Origin: JOPF133 sp052144935
Lineage (GTDB): Bacteria; Acidobacteriota; Terriglobia; Bryobacterales; Bryobacteraceae
DNA: 33,297 nucleotides
Assembly (NCBI GenBank): GCA_052144935.1
Contig: JBKQPR010000286.1
Location: forward strand, 1 to 33,297
Reading direction: 5' to 3'
How positions within the stretch are numbered: the first letter of the stretch is position 1; each line of letters begins with the position of its first letter. Below the pieces are notes generated by a model. That model worked only from the letters and a program-made list of their open reading frames with translations. It was not told the origin of the DNA and ran no database searches. The translations under genes and the position numbers were made by a program. Below, in pieces: positions 31,207 through 33,297 of the stretch.

Positions 31207-32005
31207 ATGGGTAACCGCAGGAGCCGCAGATCTCGCCGTCGGTCCGACCAAAGGAATCGGAGTCCTCAGAACTCACCCCCATCGGCGAGGATCGATGCCC
31301 TGCTCGACCAGGTTCGGAAGATCGATCTGGCCGGTATCGCGGACGAGGGGGCGCGCGCCATCGTCAGCCTGTTGCTGAATTTAGTGGAAGATCTGCGGGC
31401 AGAACTGAAGAAAGCCCATCAGGAGATCGCCTATCTGCGGGGCGGTTAGGATGGGACCGGGGTGGGGTGGGAAAGCCAGGAGACAAACCCGGAAGTTCAC
31501 CCTCACAGCAGGCCCATTCGTCGGAGAAAGAGCGGAAGGAACCCAACAACGAACCAAGCGGGCGAAACTCAGCGAGATCCAGATCGACAAAGAAGTAAAG
31601 CTGGATCTGGATCGAGCGACCCTTCCGCCGGATGCGGAAGACAAGGGCTACGAAGCCGTGGTGGTGCAAGAGTTGCGAATCGCCACCGACAACGTGGGGT
31701 TTCTCAGGAAGAAGTACTACTCGGCGTCCCTGGGCAAGCCTTTTCTGGCGCCGATGCCGGACGGCTACAGCGGCGAGTATGGGCCGAACGTGAAGACGTT
31801 GTGCGGATGTTCTCGCATCTGTGTCATATGACCGAACCGAAGATCGGCGAATGGTTCGCCAACATGGGGATGATGATTTCCGCGGGTCAAAGTCTCGCAT
31901 TTCCTGACGGAGGGCCACGAGGCCTTCCATCGGGACAAAGACGAGATCGTGGACGCGGGGCTGAGCAGCAGCCCCTGGCAGCACGCGGGCCACTTCTGCG
32001 GTACT
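31207..32005 (+). pseudogene. IS66-like transposase, broken by at least four frameshifts
   Basis: Segments in successive frames: RIDALLDQVRKIDLAGIADE to AHQEIAYLRGG, ended by TAG at 31447-31449; KPGDKPGSSPSQQAHSSEKE (from 31470, next frame); AKLSEIQIDKEVKLDLDRAT, DKGYEAVVVQELRIATDNVG, YYSASLGKPFLAPMPDGYSG (third frame); MTEPKIGEWFANMGMMISAG (fourth segment); FLTEGHEAFHRDKDEIVDAG with LSSSPWQHAGHFCGT (fifth). The order and motifs follow IS66-like transposases with a coiled-coil head, a charged linker and the start of the catalytic region. The DDE core downstream of SSSPWQ is missing, so the gene is truncated as well as frameshifted. The start codon is a guess. 32006-32104 holds nothing recognisable. 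Confidence 0.72.
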
Positions 32006-32104
32006 GCCACGTTTCGGCCAGTTATTGCATCAGCACGCTCCCACTCGGAAACGTTGCCGAAAATAAGCGGGGTTGCTTGAGCCGCGCGTAAAGGAGCGTG
32101 ATCG

Positions 32105-32929
32105 TCAGTTGGCGGCCGGGCGCTCGATGCGCTCCACGGTGTATACCGGCAAGATGTCCTCTTGCCGCTTCAGTTCGAGACCGAGTTTGCCCAGGACCGT
32201 GAAGATTGTGGGGAGGCCGGCGAAGGGGTTCACGGCCGGGGTGGCGTTCGGTGGCGGAGGGGGCAGCCGCATGGGGGCCCAGCCTTCCGTGTTTACGGTG
32301 AACAGCCCGCTGAGCGCCGTGAGGTTCACGACTGGCAAATCCGTCCAGTTCCCAATGTAATGGACAAGGTCGTCCATATCTATAGCTTTTGCATTCAGGG
32401 GATGGCCCAAGCCGCCAACAAAGTTATGGCAAGCTTCCGGGTCGGTCTCAAAGGTGCAGTCCTTCTCGGCAATGGCTGACTTCTGGAGCTTCGGACCTCC
32501 GCTGGCTACGGTAAGAGCATAAACTGACATCGTTTTATTCTCGACCCGCATCACGAGCCTGAAACGATCGGCGAGCAATCCGCGGATCATGTGCTGAATT
32601 CGGCTTCGCACTTCGCTGTCCTGAAGACTGGGAGGGATGGCGTTGGCGGGCGCTTTCGCTTCGATATCGTACCTCTCACGAAGGGTCCAGTCGGGAAGAG
32701 GGGAAAGACGCGGCGAAGGGTTGACCGGCACGTCGTAAGCGTAACTCAAAAGCGTAATCAGAGGGACCGCACTCGCAATCAGGTCACCGTTAGGCAGCAC
32801 TTGCACGCGCGCGTTGCGCGGGTCGGCCGAGCGAGCAGGCTTTATGGTGATCGTTGCAAATGCCTGCGACTGAGCGACGGTAGGCAAAGCCACGAGCAAG
32901 TATACGACCGCTTGCCTGAACACGGACAT
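32105..32929 (-). CDS. TIGR03435 family protein (acidobacterial Soli family)
   Basis: 274 residues, secreted (MSVFRQAVVYLLVALPTVAQ). The family pattern is clear: FATITIKPARSADPR, LPNGDLIASAVPLITLLSYA, YDVPVNPSPRLSPLPDWTLR, ERYDIEAKAPANAIPPS, IQHMIRGLLADRFRLVMRVE, NKTMSVYALTVASGGPKL, and the C-terminal LGHPLNAKAIDMDDLVHYIG with DLPVVNLTALSGLFTVN. The function is unknown; the family is greatly expanded in Solibacter-type genomes. AAGGAGG (32937-32943 on the opposite strand) lies 7 nt before the ATG, and an ECF-type promoter lies just upstream. Apparently intact, in contrast to its neighbours. Confidence 0.9.
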   Translation of the reverse strand: MSVFRQAVVYLLVALPTVAQSQAFATITIKPARSADPRNARVQVLPNGDLIASAVPLITLLSYAYDVPVNPSPRLSPLPDWTLRERYDIEAKAPANAIPPSLQDSEVRSRIQHMIRGLLADRFRLVMRVENKTMSVYALTVASGGPKLQKSAIAEKDCTFETDPEACHNFVGGLGHPLNAKAIDMDDLVHYIGNWTDLPVVNLTALSGLFTVNTEGWAPMRLPPPPPNATPAVNPFAGLPTIFTVLGKLGLELKRQEDILPVYTVERIERPAAN

Positions 32930-32953
32930 AATCCACCCTCCTTAGCAGGATTC

Positions 32954-32979
32954 GACGGCTGTAACGCAGAGTTTGTTCC
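32954..32979 (-). promoter_or_regulatory. ECF-sigma-type promoter for the TIGR03435 gene
   Basis: On the minus strand GGAAC (32979-32975), 17 nt, CGTC (32957-32954): the standard GGAAC-N16/17-CGTC arrangement of group-IV sigma factors. Transcription would start near 32947, giving a leader of about 18 nt that includes the AAGGAGG site. Upstream are a 9-bp tandem repeat TCCGGCATG (33007-33024) and an ACCGT/ACGGT inverted pair (32986-32990, 33003-33007), which may be regulator sites. Confidence 0.55.
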
Positions 32980-33185
32980 CGACATACCGTTCCCTACCGG
33001 GTACGGTCCGGCATGTCCGGCATGCTAGCAGACATTCCCGATGCCACGCTGAGTTACCAGCCTACCCGCGTTGGAGTCGCCATTTCCTGGTCAATGGACT
33101 GCGGCCGATGAACGGCGATTGCCGAAACTGACTTGCACCGGGGACCGCCGACAGCCAAACAGGCGATTCTGTCCAGTTGGTCGTT

Positions 33186-33297
33186 TTAATACGGCCAATC
33201 TTTCATGGAGGCTGTCTGCTGGACGAAGCCCTCAAGGTCCGATGGATAGGCTTTCATTTCTTCTTTTCGTTCGAGCTGTCTTACCAGAGAGAGTCCC
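33186..33297 (-). CDS. C-terminal end of an unidentified protein, runs off the window
   Basis: The minus-strand frame is open from the window edge to TAA at 33186-33188: GLSLVRQLERKEEMKAYPSD then LEGFVQQTASMKDWPY. The composition looks like a real helical C-terminus, but only 36 codons are seen and no family is recognised. It would lie upstream of the TIGR03435 gene on the same strand. 33028-33185 shows nothing else. Confidence 0.3.
   Translation of the reverse strand, partial: GLSLVRQLERKEEMKAYPSDLEGFVQQTASMKDWPY

Noticed and set aside
32591..33028. Plus-strand 145-codon ORF at the end of the window
   Set aside because: It is antisense to the TIGR03435 gene and its promoter and has no family features.

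Overview
The window is high-GC and gene-dense, with the flavour of an Acidobacteriota genome of the Solibacter/Bryobacter kind. The best pointer is a TIGR03435 ('Soli') family protein at 32105-32929. The secreted PQQ-type and YVTN beta-propellers, DUF1080 proteins, Gfo/Idh/MocA oxidoreductases and a PASTA-less serine/threonine kinase fit the same group. The assignment is inference from gene content; no rRNA or tRNA gene was seen.

Layout. 1-480: decayed IS transposase. 630-2984: Tat-exported Gfo/Idh/MocA oxidoreductase and a histidine-rich membrane protein. 3057-3682: Phd/VapB antitoxin followed by a frameshifted PIN toxin. 3705-4025: small secreted DUF5818-like protein on the minus strand. 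4101-11115: tightly coupled housekeeping run, hldE/rfaE2-like, mfd, surA-like PPIase, yhaM-like OB-HD exonuclease and a BlaI-type repressor, mostly with 1-4 nt overlaps (115 nt gap after mfd). 11260-12387: MFS permease. 12670-13561: lacI truncated by fusion to a PIN-toxin remnant.

13649-26857 is the functional centre: two divergent sugar-processing clusters. The minus-strand cluster runs PMI-like cupin, TIM-barrel sugar isomerase, Gfo/Idh/MocA dehydrogenase, DUF1080 (3-keto-disaccharide hydrolase family), then lacI. The plus-strand cluster runs PQQ-like propeller, SGNH hydrolase, second PQQ-like propeller, cytochrome c with a ComEA-like helix-hairpin-helix, second DUF1080, mutarotase-like protein, cupredoxin-like lipoprotein and YVTN propeller. 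I infer a locus that oxidises glycosides at a sugar carbon, cleaves the keto-glycoside and passes electrons to periplasmic c-type or copper carriers. The parts are recognisable, but their combined role is a hypothesis.

26858-33297 is a decay zone: a BNR-propeller gene cut after about 110 codons, a dead helicase fragment (DpdJ/YprA-like) with a stop and a frameshift, IS21-like end repeats, a serine/threonine kinase that lost its sensor domain, a 1.2-kb GC-rich repeat array, an IS66-like transposase broken by at least four frameshifts, and an intact TIGR03435 gene behind a good ECF-sigma promoter. Short palindromic elements recur between genes, the most elaborate being a 123-bp element with 17-bp perfect terminal inverted repeats at 14427-14549.
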